From Asparagopsis taxiformis (taxonomy: Eukaryota; Rhodophyta; Florideophyceae; Bonnemaisoniales; Bonnemaisoniaceae): DNA of 37,337 nucleotides. The stretch spans positions 1-37,337 of the forward strand of contig JALQPE010002612.1 of the NCBI GenBank assembly GCA_030407315.1. Direction: 5' to 3'. The notes under the pieces are model-generated. The model made no database searches. It had not been told where the DNA came from and saw only the letters and a list, made by a program, of their open reading frames with translations. Positions 11,028 through 20,293 of the stretch are shown piece by piece. Position 1 is the stretch's first letter. Each line of letters opens with the position of its first letter. The translations under genes and the position numbers were made by a program.

Positions 11028-11989
11028 CTTGATGTTTTTGTTCTTTTCTTCTTCGCTCAGTTTTGTTGCATAGAATACAACTCTAAACTTCTATGACATG
11101 ACTACTATCTCAATACAGTACTACTACTTTTAACCGTTACGAAACCTTTCCAGGCTTTCATTCGATCCAATGAACTGGTTCACCACAATGCTTTGCCCTA
11201 TGCTCATTGCTTTATGCACATTGATTGCTATTTCATCCGGACTCAACATCGTTTTGCTATCTTGTATCGCATCCCCTAACCACAAACCCAGCCAAGATGT
11301 ATCCATTTCCGGAAAACGGCCGTTTATTTCGCAGTGATGCTCTAGGCACTAATACTGAATCTGATTTTCTCATACACGTACTTCCTACTCGTATACTCTA
11401 CCATTTTCGGCCCTATTTACAAGTTGAAAGCACAATCTCTCGTTGAATCGTACTCGGTGTGATATCTTAAATTAGCATAAATTTATATATTGCAATGCAG
11501 ATTCACTGCTCGCTTGCAACATGAAAATTATAAAATTTCTCCCACACTGCTGTTTCCTAGCCGCCCACATCCACGTGGCCCGCTTTGACTGCCTGCCAAG
11601 TGTGCTCAGAGCATGCAATGACGTCATCGATATATACCGTCCAAATCATCACTGGAAGCGCGGACTCCTCGTCCAGGAAAGTGCGCCATTTTTCCTACTC
11701 CTCGCCTCCCCCTTTCCAGTAGGCCCGATATGCTAGTGTTTTTCCTATATTTCTGTAGTGATGACGTCATTATAGACTAGAGAAGGCGGTAGAAGATACA
11801 ATAATTTTGCGCCTGTTCTGCCAGGTCATGTGCTTCAAAGCGTAATTCGCACCCTAGGTATCGTTTTTCTGGGCCTCCCATCGCACCGCTCCGTTTCAAA
11901 TTCATCCCTCTATTGTTAGAGTACACGTCATTTCCGCCCGCAGAGTGCTACTTAAACAACAGATTCTGGAGATCCCTGTTTCCATCTTC
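11028..11989. other. Spacer upstream of the transposase gene
   Basis: No supported gene. It contains two perfect TGACGTCA octamers (11619-11626 and 11762-11769) and otherwise mixed-composition sequence with short open frames. It probably includes the transposase promoter at its left edge. Confidence 0.4.
11619..11769. promoter_or_regulatory. Pair of palindromic TGACGTCA (CRE-like) octamers
   Basis: TGACGTCA occurs at 11619-11626 (context CAATGACGTCATCG) and 11762-11769 (context GTGATGACGTCATTA), 143 bases apart. The octamer is the classical bZIP/ATF-CREB target in animals, fungi and plants. Two copies in 150 bases are unlikely by chance, but there is no adjacent gene start: the transposase ATG is about 590 bases to the left. 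Function is uncertain. Confidence 0.25.
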
Positions 11990-12124
11990 ATATCCGTCGG
12001 AAGCAAAGCAACAACCCTGGCCGTGGAAGCCGTATAGATCATCTAAACTGCTTCCAAAGCGTAAGTTTTAGATCATCAATACGGCTCCCAAGGCCAAAGT
12101 TGTTGCTTTGTCTCCGACGGATAT
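11990..12124. repeat. 135-base near-perfect hairpin (foldback or pre-miRNA-like)
   Basis: The left arm (11990-12048) begins ATATCCGTCGGAAGCAAAGC. The right arm (12065-12124), read on the opposite strand, begins ATATCCGTCGGAGACAAAGC. Arms of about 59 bases pair with roughly eight mismatches or bulges around a 16-base loop (12049-12064). Both arms share AAAGCAACAAC, TGGCC and AGCCGTAT blocks. Length, loop size and scattered mismatches resemble plant or algal microRNA precursors, but a small MITE would look the same. It is unrelated in sequence to the H1/H2 foldback family. Confidence 0.6.
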
Positions 12125-12838
12125 GAACCATGATGGTACGTTTCCACAACTCACGCCACTAACCCAGTTTTCTATTCGTTTTCTCTTTCTCAGGTTTCCA
12201 GTCGGTGAGTGTTCCACTTCTACTTTCATTTATCTTTCTCTCTTACCACTTCTCCACTAATTTTCTTTTCTGCCTGTGAGTACATATCTCAATTTGGGAT
12301 GCAATGGTATTTGTTAAGGTACGTTAGTCTCCTAATCACCATCAATTTCCCTCTCCAATTCAACGTCACTAACTTGTTTCCTTTCTCTACATCATTTTTT
12401 CTTCTTCTCTTCATTTCCTAGCTTATTCATGCAGCTCAATCAGTTGATAGATTTCTAGACTTTTCTAGTAGTTTTAGTTTTACTCGTCGGAATAGTGTTA
12501 GTTGTAGTAGCATTTTTAACATAGGGATTGTTTATTCTCAATGTAGCCTGCGCAAATAAACAAATCCAGAGTGAAGCTTCCCATATCGCACCCTCTTAGA
12601 TTGCTACCTATCCTACCGCGTATACCTCTCGCTAGCTCATAGTCACTACGAAATAAAAATTCCTAGCCGTACTATTCTGTCCATTCCCATATGAATACCG
12701 TCCATGCCCCATCCTCATAGCGCTAGAACTGCCTTCCTCTACCCCAGAAAGATGCCCACGACAGCGTGACGCTCCATCTCATCCACCACTCCCAGACACC
12801 GAATTTTACTATATCAGGACACTACTTTTACTGTCTCC
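12125..12838. other. Noncoding spacer before the tandem array
   Basis: Pyrimidine-rich, AT-rich sequence with no plausible coding frame. Immediately before the array, TTTTACTGTCTCCAG already matches the array's spacer motif, so the array edge is somewhat diffuse. Confidence 0.4.
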
Positions 12839-13418
12839 AGGTGCTGCCCAGGGCAGCACGAAATACTGTCTCCAGGTGCTGCCCAGGGCAGCACGAAATA
12901 CTGTCTCCAGGTGCTGCCCAGGGCAGCACGAAATACTGTCTACAGGTGCTGCCCAGGGCAGCACAAATACTGTCTACAGGTGCTGCCCAGGGCAGCACAA
13001 AGTACTGTCTACAGGTGCTGCCCAGGGCAGCACGAAATACTGTCTACAGGTGCTGCCCAGGGCAGCACAAATACTGTCTACAGGTGCTGCCCAGGGCAGC
13101 ACGAAATACTGTCTACAGGTGCTGCCCAGGGCAGCACAAAGTACTGTCTACAGGTGCTGCCCAGGGCAGCACAAAGTACTGTCTACAGGTACTGCCCAGG
13201 GCAGCACAAAGTACTGTCTACAGGTACTGCCCAGGGCAGCACAAAGTACTGTCTACAGGTACTGCCCAGGACAGTGAAAATCACTGTCTCCAGGTACTGC
13301 CCAGGACAGTGAAAATCACTGTCTCCAGGTACTGCCCAGGACAGTGAAAATCACTGTCTCCAGGTACTGCCCAGGACAGTGAAAATCACTGTCTCCAGGT
13401 ACTGCCCAGGACAGTGCA
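12839..13418 (+). repeat. Tandem array of 17 palindromic units of 34-35 bases
   Basis: Units 1-10 contain GTGCTGCCCAGGGCAGCAC, a 19-base palindrome around a central A, followed by GAAATACTGTCTMCAG or ACAAAGTACTGTCTACAG. Units 11-13 begin with ACTGCCC, and units 13-17 change to ACTGCCCAGGACAGTGAAAA plus TCACTGTCTCCAG. The unit thus changes stepwise along the array, from TCC to TAC spacers and then from GGGCAGCAC to GGACAGTGA, as expected from local unit-to-unit duplication. Length is 34 or 35 bases and the unit has no stop in the three forward frames, which explains long but spurious open frames across it. Confidence 0.9.
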
Positions 13419-13775
13419 CCGTGTTGGTTCCATCTATTGTCCCAGGCAGCGTATTTCACTATCCGGCCATGTTGCCTTGGCCAATACAAAACACTATCCG
13501 CCAACACTGCCCAGTACAGTAAATTACATCATATCCAACTATTGAATAAATCATTAATTTTTACTGTCTCCATTCACTGCCTCAGACAGTACTGTGAGAC
13601 AGTGTTTTTTACTGTCTGCAGACAGTGTTCCGTACTGTCTGCCAGACAGTGCAAATCACTGTCTCCAAGTGTGGCATTAATTTTCATTTGCCGCATAGTG
13701 ATTTTTACTGTCTCAGACAGTAAAAATCACTGTCTCGCAGTACTGTCTGAGGCCCCCTTTTCAACACCGTAGTGC
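13419..13775 (+). repeat. ACTGTC/GACAGT palindrome cluster ending in CAACACCGTAGTGC
   Basis: After the tandem array come dispersed inverted pairs such as ACTGTCTGCAGACAGT, ACTGTCTCAGACAGT and ACTGTCTGCCAGACAGT between 13567 and 13750, followed by CAACACCGTAGTGC at 13762-13775. The same 14-mer closes the second cluster at 24854-24867 in the same orientation. This may be the end or promoter region of a repeated element. Confidence 0.7.
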
Positions 13776-13867
13776 CGAGGTTGCCCCTGTTCCTGTCTCT
13801 ACCCTTGCCGTGTCGGCATCCTCCCCTGCGGTGACCCCGGTCAAGCCGACTGCGCGTGGTCCCCAGG

Positions 13868-15607
13868 ATGGCAGCGAACGCTCTGGTCCAGTTTCCCACG
13901 CCGGGACTGGTACCCCCAACCGTCCTGTCCAAGCCGCGCAGGAGCAGGTCTCACCGGCTTCGCAGCCTGAGCCTGCGACCTCCGGCTGCCGAGCAGCACC
14001 CTGCTGCTCCGGCCCCCGCTGTCGAAGCTTCCCGTTCTGCATCTGCTAGCAGTTCGGGAAGCTCCAGCGATGACAGTTTCGTCCCTTCACCATCCGGTGG
14101 GGTTGGACAGAAGACGGTTGCGAGGATTTCGACGGAGGGCCCTACTCCCGAGAATGTGGTCGAGGGCAGCAGTGTGAAGGGTGGTGCAGATCCTGACGAA
14201 GATGTCATTGAAGTCAGTGATTCTGCACCGCCCGGAGTGGAAACTTCTGGGAGGAAAGTGATGCCCAGAAGGAGTACCCGCCTGCAAGCGAGTCGTTCCG
14301 GTCGTGGTGGAACGGCGGGTGGTGCTGTGGAGGTCGTCGAGCTGGAGAGCGCCCCCGAGGATGCGGGTGAAAACTCCATCCTTGGGAAGCGTAACTTGGA
14401 AGCCGCTTCTGCGACGCCCGAGCCTTCTACCAAAAAGAGAAGGCTCGGTGAGACTTCATCAAAGTCGTCGTCAAAGAAATCCAAGTCGGCTTCCCGAGGT
14501 CGCTCTCGGGAGCCGGTTCTCCAGTTCGACGACGCCCAGGAGAATCCCATTCCCGACAGTATCGTCGATGAGAATGTGGCCGCCGTTCTCCCCAGCGCAA
14601 TTGCGTCTGGCAGCCGGACGAAGTACTATATGGAAAGTACGACGGTGGAGACGGTTCGGGCGGAAATGAGGGCGGCAGCATTCCAGGCAGCTGCATCGCC
14701 GGGTGCTGAGGATACGGTGGTGGACAGGTACTTTGCGGTGAAGAAGGCATTGTTGGAAAACTTGGGGGTTATTGTTATGGAAGGCCTGTTGGCATCGTCC
14801 ACGGCTGGTAATGCGACGCATGAGTTGTTCGGACACTTCGCTAGGCAGTTCCCGCTGGTTGAGGAGGTTGAAAAACCCTCCCAGCAGTCTGATTCTAACG
14901 ATGACGAAAGGGAGCCACAGGACGAGCCGCCAGCTTTCGCAAAGCCCGGCTTCGATCCTTCGCCGTGGCAGTTCATCCACAACGTGGGTGATGCGAAGGA
15001 CCGCATGGATGGTGGTCGTGGGCGCCTCACTCTGCCGCGGCGTGAGTTGTGCGACAAGTTGGAGGAGGAAAATTTGGAGATGTACAAGAACAAGTTGGTG
15101 GCAGAGCTTGCTCTTGGTGTTTGTGCGGAGTTTCTCAAGCTGGGAATGGAGGGTGAGGATCCTGTCTTCTTCCCGAAGACAGGATTGCGGCTGCTTCTTA
15201 CAGCAGATGGGGCTGCGGACCAGGATGGGCACACGGACTTCAAGGTAACGACGAATAGTGTTGGAAGTCCTACCAAGTCTCCATCATATTTCATGATGTC
15301 GAGCGGAGCCGATGGGTTCTTTATAGTAGTTGCCCCTTATAGTCATGTATGCCTGGTCAATCCGGACGCCGATATGTGGAAGGTTCCCCCTCTCACCTTT
15401 TGGGTGCCACCCTATTCCGTATTGGTTGGTCGCGGTGACCTTTACCATTACGGGGTCGGCTTCAGCCGAGGAGATCTTCCTGCAGGCGAGAAGTTAGTCT
15501 ATGGCCTGCCCACGCGCGGCCACATCTACTTGAAGACGGAGAAGGACGTCCTCACGGACCACATCCACACCGTCGAATATTACAAGTACGATAGGAGCAA
15601 TAGATAG
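13868..15607 (+). CDS. 2OG-oxygenase-like protein related to the C-terminal half of the ParB-oxygenase gene
   Basis: The open frame runs from 13856, but the first ATG is at 13868, giving 579 aa. Numbering below counts from 13856. Residues 1-255 are Ser/Pro/Ala-rich low complexity with KKRRL (193-197) and PRRSTRLQASR (138-148). From SRTKYYMEST (253) onward the protein aligns along its length with the gene at 2641-5888. Shared blocks include NATHELF, the FFPKTGLRLLLTA/VFPETGLRLILTA pair, SPSYFMM, GADGF, SHVCL, PPYS and YHxGxGF. Putative metal ligands are His459 and Asp461 (HTD) and His531, with Arg554 a candidate cosubstrate contact. The ParB domain is absent. Upstream, at 13776-13990, another forward frame reads EVAPVPVSTLAVSASSPA, a linker-like composition, so this may be a 5'-truncated ParB-oxygenase gene rather than a naturally short one. 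The catalytic domain itself is undamaged. Confidence 0.72.
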   Translation: MAANALVQFPTPGLVPPTVLSKPRRSRSHRLRSLSLRPPAAEQHPAAPAPAVEASRSASASSSGSSSDDSFVPSPSGGVGQKTVARISTEGPTPENVVEGSSVKGGADPDEDVIEVSDSAPPGVETSGRKVMPRRSTRLQASRSGRGGTAGGAVEVVELESAPEDAGENSILGKRNLEAASATPEPSTKKRRLGETSSKSSSKKSKSASRGRSREPVLQFDDAQENPIPDSIVDENVAAVLPSAIASGSRTKYYMESTTVETVRAEMRAAAFQAAASPGAEDTVVDRYFAVKKALLENLGVIVMEGLLASSTAGNATHELFGHFARQFPLVEEVEKPSQQSDSNDDEREPQDEPPAFAKPGFDPSPWQFIHNVGDAKDRMDGGRGRLTLPRRELCDKLEEENLEMYKNKLVAELALGVCAEFLKLGMEGEDPVFFPKTGLRLLLTADGAADQDGHTDFKVTTNSVGSPTKSPSYFMMSSGADGFFIVVAPYSHVCLVNPDADMWKVPPLTFWVPPYSVLVGRGDLYHYGVGFSRGDLPAGEKLVYGLPTRGHIYLKTEKDVLTDHIHTVEYYKYDRSNR

Positions 15608-15978
15608 CATACCAGAAGTATTAAAACCTATATTACTGTTCCCTGCTAAAAAGTTCTGTCTTTCTCATCTCAACATTGTTATCTTAGCCCACTTTTCGGT
15701 TTTCATCTATACATCTGGCCTTCATGTCATAGTTTAGTGCTACTCAGCAGATTGCTTGCTACTTTTTAATATTAGTCGACAACGTTGTATGATTTTACTA
15801 GCTAGGCCGTAGGGGGAGACTAGTTTCAACCCTTGACAACGCGCACATTTCGACTACGAGAGCCGTCACTGTGATAAATTATTGGTAGAATTTTCGTCTA
15901 TCTTCCCACCTACACTAGGCTACCTATATATATACAGGGTATAACCTGAACAGAGACCACGTGAGGTAAAATACTCCT
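15608..15978. other. Spacer 3' of the oxygenase-like gene
   Basis: AT-rich with no supported coding frame. It presumably holds the 3' UTR of the upstream plus-strand gene. No distinct polyadenylation signal can be argued. Confidence 0.35.
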
Positions 15979-16083
15979 GAGAGCTGCTCACAGCCGTACA
16001 GACCTTTGCTGAGCAATTTTCCCGACTTCACACTTCGCTTTTCACCTTTACTAAGATGGGAGAACGACGAAACTCCCTGCTGC
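15979..16083 (+). repeat. Left flank shared by foldback copies 2 and 4 (second copy)
   Basis: Counterpart of 2034-2137. GAGAGCTGCTCACAG, TTCCCGACTTCACACTTC, CTTTTCACC, GATGGGAGAACGACG and AAACTCCCTGCTGC keep the same order and spacing before TTACAGCCGAAGCCGTTTAC. Divergence is roughly one base in five by eye. Confidence 0.6.
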
Positions 16084-16540
16084 TTACAGCCGAAGCCGTT
16101 TACCAGGGTTCCTTGCAGCATACTCATCGTTACGATGACTTTGCTGTACGAAAAGAAAACATTACAGCAGCCACGATTTCTTTACCGGGTAAAAAATTGT
16201 GGCCGCTGTAATGATTTGCTTTCTTACAGCAAAGTCATCGTAACGATGACTTTGCTGTAAGGAACCGTTTCCTTGCAGTGGCCAAAGAATTTTTTACCGG
16301 GTAAAAAATCAGCAAGAATTTTTACCGGGTAAAAAATTGTGGCCGCTGTAATGATTTGCTTTCTTACAGCAAAGTCATCGTAACGATGACTTTGCTGTAA
16401 GAAAACGTTTCATTACAGCGGCCACAATTTTTTACCCGGTAAAGAAATCATGGCTGCTGTAATGATTTGTTTTCTTACAGCAAAGTCATCGTAACGATGA
16501 CTTTGCTGTCAGCATCCCCGGTAAACGGCCCGCACTGTAA
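16084..16540. mobile_element. Foldback element copy 4
   Basis: The left end TTACAGCCGAAGCCGTTTAC matches copy 2. The right end, read inward on the other strand, begins TTACAGTGCGGGCCGTTTAC. There are four H1 palindromes (16113-16149, diverged; 16224-16260; 16364-16400; 16475-16511) separated by H2 units with TTTACCGGGTAAA or TTTACCCGGTAAA cores. It sits between two convergent genes, beyond the 3' ends of the oxygenase-like gene and the ParB-methyltransferase-SET gene. Confidence 0.77.
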
Positions 16541-16816
16541 TGGGGTGACTGCTTCTCCTACATCGCTCTGTTACTGGTGTTCTACATGCTGCGTTGCTAC
16601 ACAATTTCGCACTCACATCTTTCTAGTTTCTCTCCCTTTCGTATCCATAGGTATAGCAGTTGAAAAGTGGATAGTTTGCACTCCAGGCCGCAGATGCCTT
16701 CCTGCAGTCATGTCACGATTGTTGTAGTGTAGTCTATAATATCTAGCGCTCTTGGAAGATGATGCACAGTCTATTGTCTCTGTCAATGCGTGTTTACTCA
16801 AATCTATCAAAGTAGC

Positions 16817-19800
16817 TCAGTTAGCTGGCCAATATTTTCTACCATAGTCAGCAAATATCTCCTCATCAGCTTCAACGTCTCTGGTCAGAACGACCTTGAC
16901 AGCATGGGGATTCTTGATATTCGAAGCAAAGTCCGGTTTGTCTATGGCATCGCCTTGTCGAAACTCGGCTGACTGTGTTCGACTCACCTCGGTCGCTTTC
17001 TCCGTTCCGTCAATGACCCGACAATCATTGAGGTAGCTGGTACAATTATAGACCGCTGGAACGAGCCAGACCTTCCGAACAGGTGCACCCCTCCCTATGT
17101 ACGTGGTTTCCAATTCCATGTTGTAGTCCTGGAACCTCTCTCCTGTGCACCCAAATCCTTCCGGGCCGTACATCACTGATCTCTGCGGTTCCGAGTCTCG
17201 AATCTTCGCATAGAAAATCGTCCCGTTGTACCAGCCAATGACCGTCCCCTTCTTCAGTTTCTTCGCCGCGAATACGCCAAACCCACCACCTCTTACCTCC
17301 GATTGCGAAACATAGACACCGTAGAATGCGGCATCAGCAGCCAGAATCGCGTCCGGGTCTATGCTCCAAAACGAGTGCATGTCCTCGGCCGGCCACTGGT
17401 CCATAGGCACCCCGCTCAATCTGTGAAGCATAGAACCGTCCTTCTTCATTGACGCAACGAACACAAGCAGATGGTTCGGCAATGCTGTCACAGCAGGTAA
17501 ACCTTCTGGTGCATCTGAGATGTGCTTCTGACGAAGCCTTGGAGCTTTTCCTGTGACCGGTACCGACTCGTCCCCAAGAATACTCTCCACCTCACGCTGC
17601 AAGATCCCCCCATATCGCCCGGCTTTCACCTCACTGACGAAAGCATGCAGTATCCACTCCTGCGATGCATCGTGGCACCTTTTTTCCTTCTCACACCCAA
17701 TGAACCGACGATACGTACCATCCCTCAACGTCATACACGCTATGGCTGTGCTGTATGTTCCCGAGAAGAAATCCATCACGATATCGTTCTGCTTCGAAAA
17801 TCGTTCCAGAAGCTCACGAAGAGTGGTCAACGCCTTCTGCTCATGGCGCAGTCGGTTGTTCTGCCCATCGTATTGAGCTTCACCAGCCGACAACCTCGGA
17901 ACGTTGTCAATCGCGTTGGTGAACCCAGGGTGCCTCGATATGTCCGGATTGTGCAACCTGTAATCCACCATATCGTATGCAGCCATACCCTTCCCCCGCT
18001 TATACGCATGGATAACGAAATCGTGCATATTATGCAGTGTGCACGTTTTCGTCGATGGATTGGACGTAAAGCTGTGTGGTCGGCGAGATAGCACGACTGG
18101 AACACTGTCCACAATCATCTTGCCAGGCTCGGCATTTCTGATTGCATCCATCCATGCCACGAGTTGGCGCACGCTGGAATAGATCAGAGCATGGCCGCCA
18201 GGCCGAAGAACTCGAACTATTTCACACGCAACACTCGCCAACTCTTCCGGCTCCAGAATATCGTACTCCGAGTTTTCTCTGCCGCCTTCCCGCCTCGTGT
18301 TGAATGGAGGATCAGTGAGCACAAGCTGAACACTGTCCTCCAACACGCCATCTTCCAGGAAACTAATTTTGTCCTCCACCTCTTTGGCTACATCAGTGGC
18401 GTCACAATTCACAGTGTGAATGTAACGCCCCATCACAGCTTCCAGCTTGGTGACGTATTCTGGCTTGGTTTCCTTTCCGACGTCAACGAGCGGTGCTTCT
18501 GTAGGCGATACAGTGTCAACCTCCATAGCGTCATCCTCTTCCGCACCTTCTCTTGTTGCTGTTTCGCTAGCAACCGCCGCATTATCGTCCTCTCCACCAC
18601 CGCGCTCCAGCCTAGCCTTCTTCCTCTGTGGCTCCAGACTATCCTCTTCTATATCCTCGCTGCCATTGTTTGGCACTGCTGCGGATATTTCCATCTGCGC
18701 AGGTGCACCTTCGAGGATGCCAGGCTCGGGCGTATCCTCAAGACCGTGCAACTCATCCATGGTCAGAGGAAGCTTTCGTTGCTCTCGGGTTCGCAATAAC
18801 CAAGCCTTCAGCCTCCTCTGACCATCCAGGGCATGAGACGTGTTCAACTTGGCTCGCATGAACGAGTTCAATCCGAACTTGTCAGGAGTGTCGAAAAGCA
18901 AGGCTCGAAGTCTCTGCATCAGCTGACCACGCTCGGCGAAAACATTCACCTCAGTGACACATTGGCGTATCGACAGCAGGAAGGCGCTTGTCAATGATCG
19001 CAGCCTTGCATCCACAGCCACTGGAAGGTCGGCACAGAACCCGTTTTCACTGTCTACAGTTTTCGGGACAATGGTCAGGTTTTTCCGATGCTCCTCGACC
19101 GCACAGCCATCAGACCGATTCGGGAGTGACCTGAAGCAAAGGCTCGCGGGATCGAATACCATGAACGGCCAGCACATCGATTCAACATCCTCATACCCCA
19201 ACACTCTTGCCCCGGTATCCCATGCAGCTAACACACGGTCGACAACAAATCCAAGCTGGTTGGCTTGCGCACTGGATGTTGCAATTCCAACCATTCCACC
19301 ACCACCAATGGCCCCGGATGTGGCTCTGGCCCGCCTAGATGGCACACTGCCCATCTCCTTACTGCGAATAGCCAAGATACACTGGCACATCATAACCATC
19401 AGCCTCCTGAACCGCTTCTGGCTAGCCTGCAAAGAATCTTGCATGTCGGATGTAGCGCCGTCCAGAAAGTACCTGCTCGAAAGCAGTTCACGGTTCAGTG
19501 GAGAGGACAATTCTCCGCGGGGTGTCTTGCCAAACATTTCGACGGCACGAGAACTAGTCACCCCCACCTGTTTCGGAAACTCAACCATCCTCGGAGAATC
19601 ACCCATCTCTGCATTGAGTCCCCATGCATGACAAAACATTTGCCACAGACGCAAATCAATCGCACTCGAATCTTCTGCTCGGTGATACGGCCGAAGCACA
19701 GCCAGAATAGACATGCATGACCTGTACTGCGGTTTACCACTCAGGCTTGAAGCAATTTGGCCGCTTGGATCGCAGGATTTGATCCAGCCCAACACATCAG

Positions 19801-20293
19801 CCATCCTCACAGACGAAATGTGAGCGTACTTGTCCTTTCCGTTTTGGACCCAGTACTCGTCTCTGAGATCAACGGCGATCATCAGATACTCAACAAACAT
19901 CATGCGCCTTTGCAGGCCTGCAATGTCGTTGGATGTCGTCGCTCTCACACGGTCCAGCACAACAGCAGTACTGCTGTTGGTGTCCGCCACGATAGACTCT
20001 TCTCACATAGGAATCGTAACGCCAGGAGGAAAGACGCCCTTCTCCATTCCACGTACAATTGCCATGCAGCGGTGCGCTCCATCCAATATCTCCAGAACGC
20101 CTTCTCGAAACCTGCCAGTCACGGGATGAGCTGTGTCATAACCGCTGTTGCGAATGCTCTCCATGAGCGCTTCCACATGACTTCCATCAACATCGCGAAT
20201 CGATACGAATTTGCTGACTTGATTGGGGTCGATGAACACCCATCCGTCGTGCTTTTCACCGTGATTGTGGAACGTTCCTTCCATGGCGAACAA
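16817..20293 (-). CDS. ParB + DNA methyltransferase + SET fusion, one frame interrupted by a single TGA
   Basis: ATG at 20293 opens a 96-codon ParB-like module with LEILDGAHRCMAIVRG. It ends at TGA (20005-20003), but the same frame continues without a shift (EESIVADTNSS..) to the stop at 16817. This gives about 1,158 codons in one chain if the TGA is ignored; no ATG lies at the 1,057-codon start, which is GTG. In the long part, LTDPPFN (558-564) is methyltransferase motif IV and VMDFFSGTYSTAIAC (738-752) is motif I. Motif IV preceding motif I marks the beta-class amino-methyltransferases; DPPF suggests N6-adenine, with N4-cytosine not excluded. A SET domain follows (about 893-1054) with RGGGFGVFA, GWYNGTIF, SYLNDC and EEIFADYGRKYW; the DYG Tyr (1049) is the usual catalytic residue. 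Between ParB and motif IV lie about 500 residues without a known domain and a KK/R-rich acidic stretch (445-490). It would act on DNA and on a protein, perhaps histone. Confidence 0.82.

Noticed and set aside
12766..13347. Long forward open frames (193, 133 and 133 codons) across the tandem array
   Set aside because: The unit is 34-35 bases, so its sequence cycles through all three frames. All three lack stops and give the same periodic peptide. This is a property of the repeat, not of a protein.
12839..13418. CRISPR-like array
   Set aside because: There are no unique spacers; the whole 35-base unit repeats. The context is eukaryotic and there are no cas genes.
14471..15294. Minus-strand frames of 222 and 253 codons over the oxygenase-like gene
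   Set aside because: They are shadows of a high-GC coding sequence on the plus strand. The plus frame aligns with another gene in the window.
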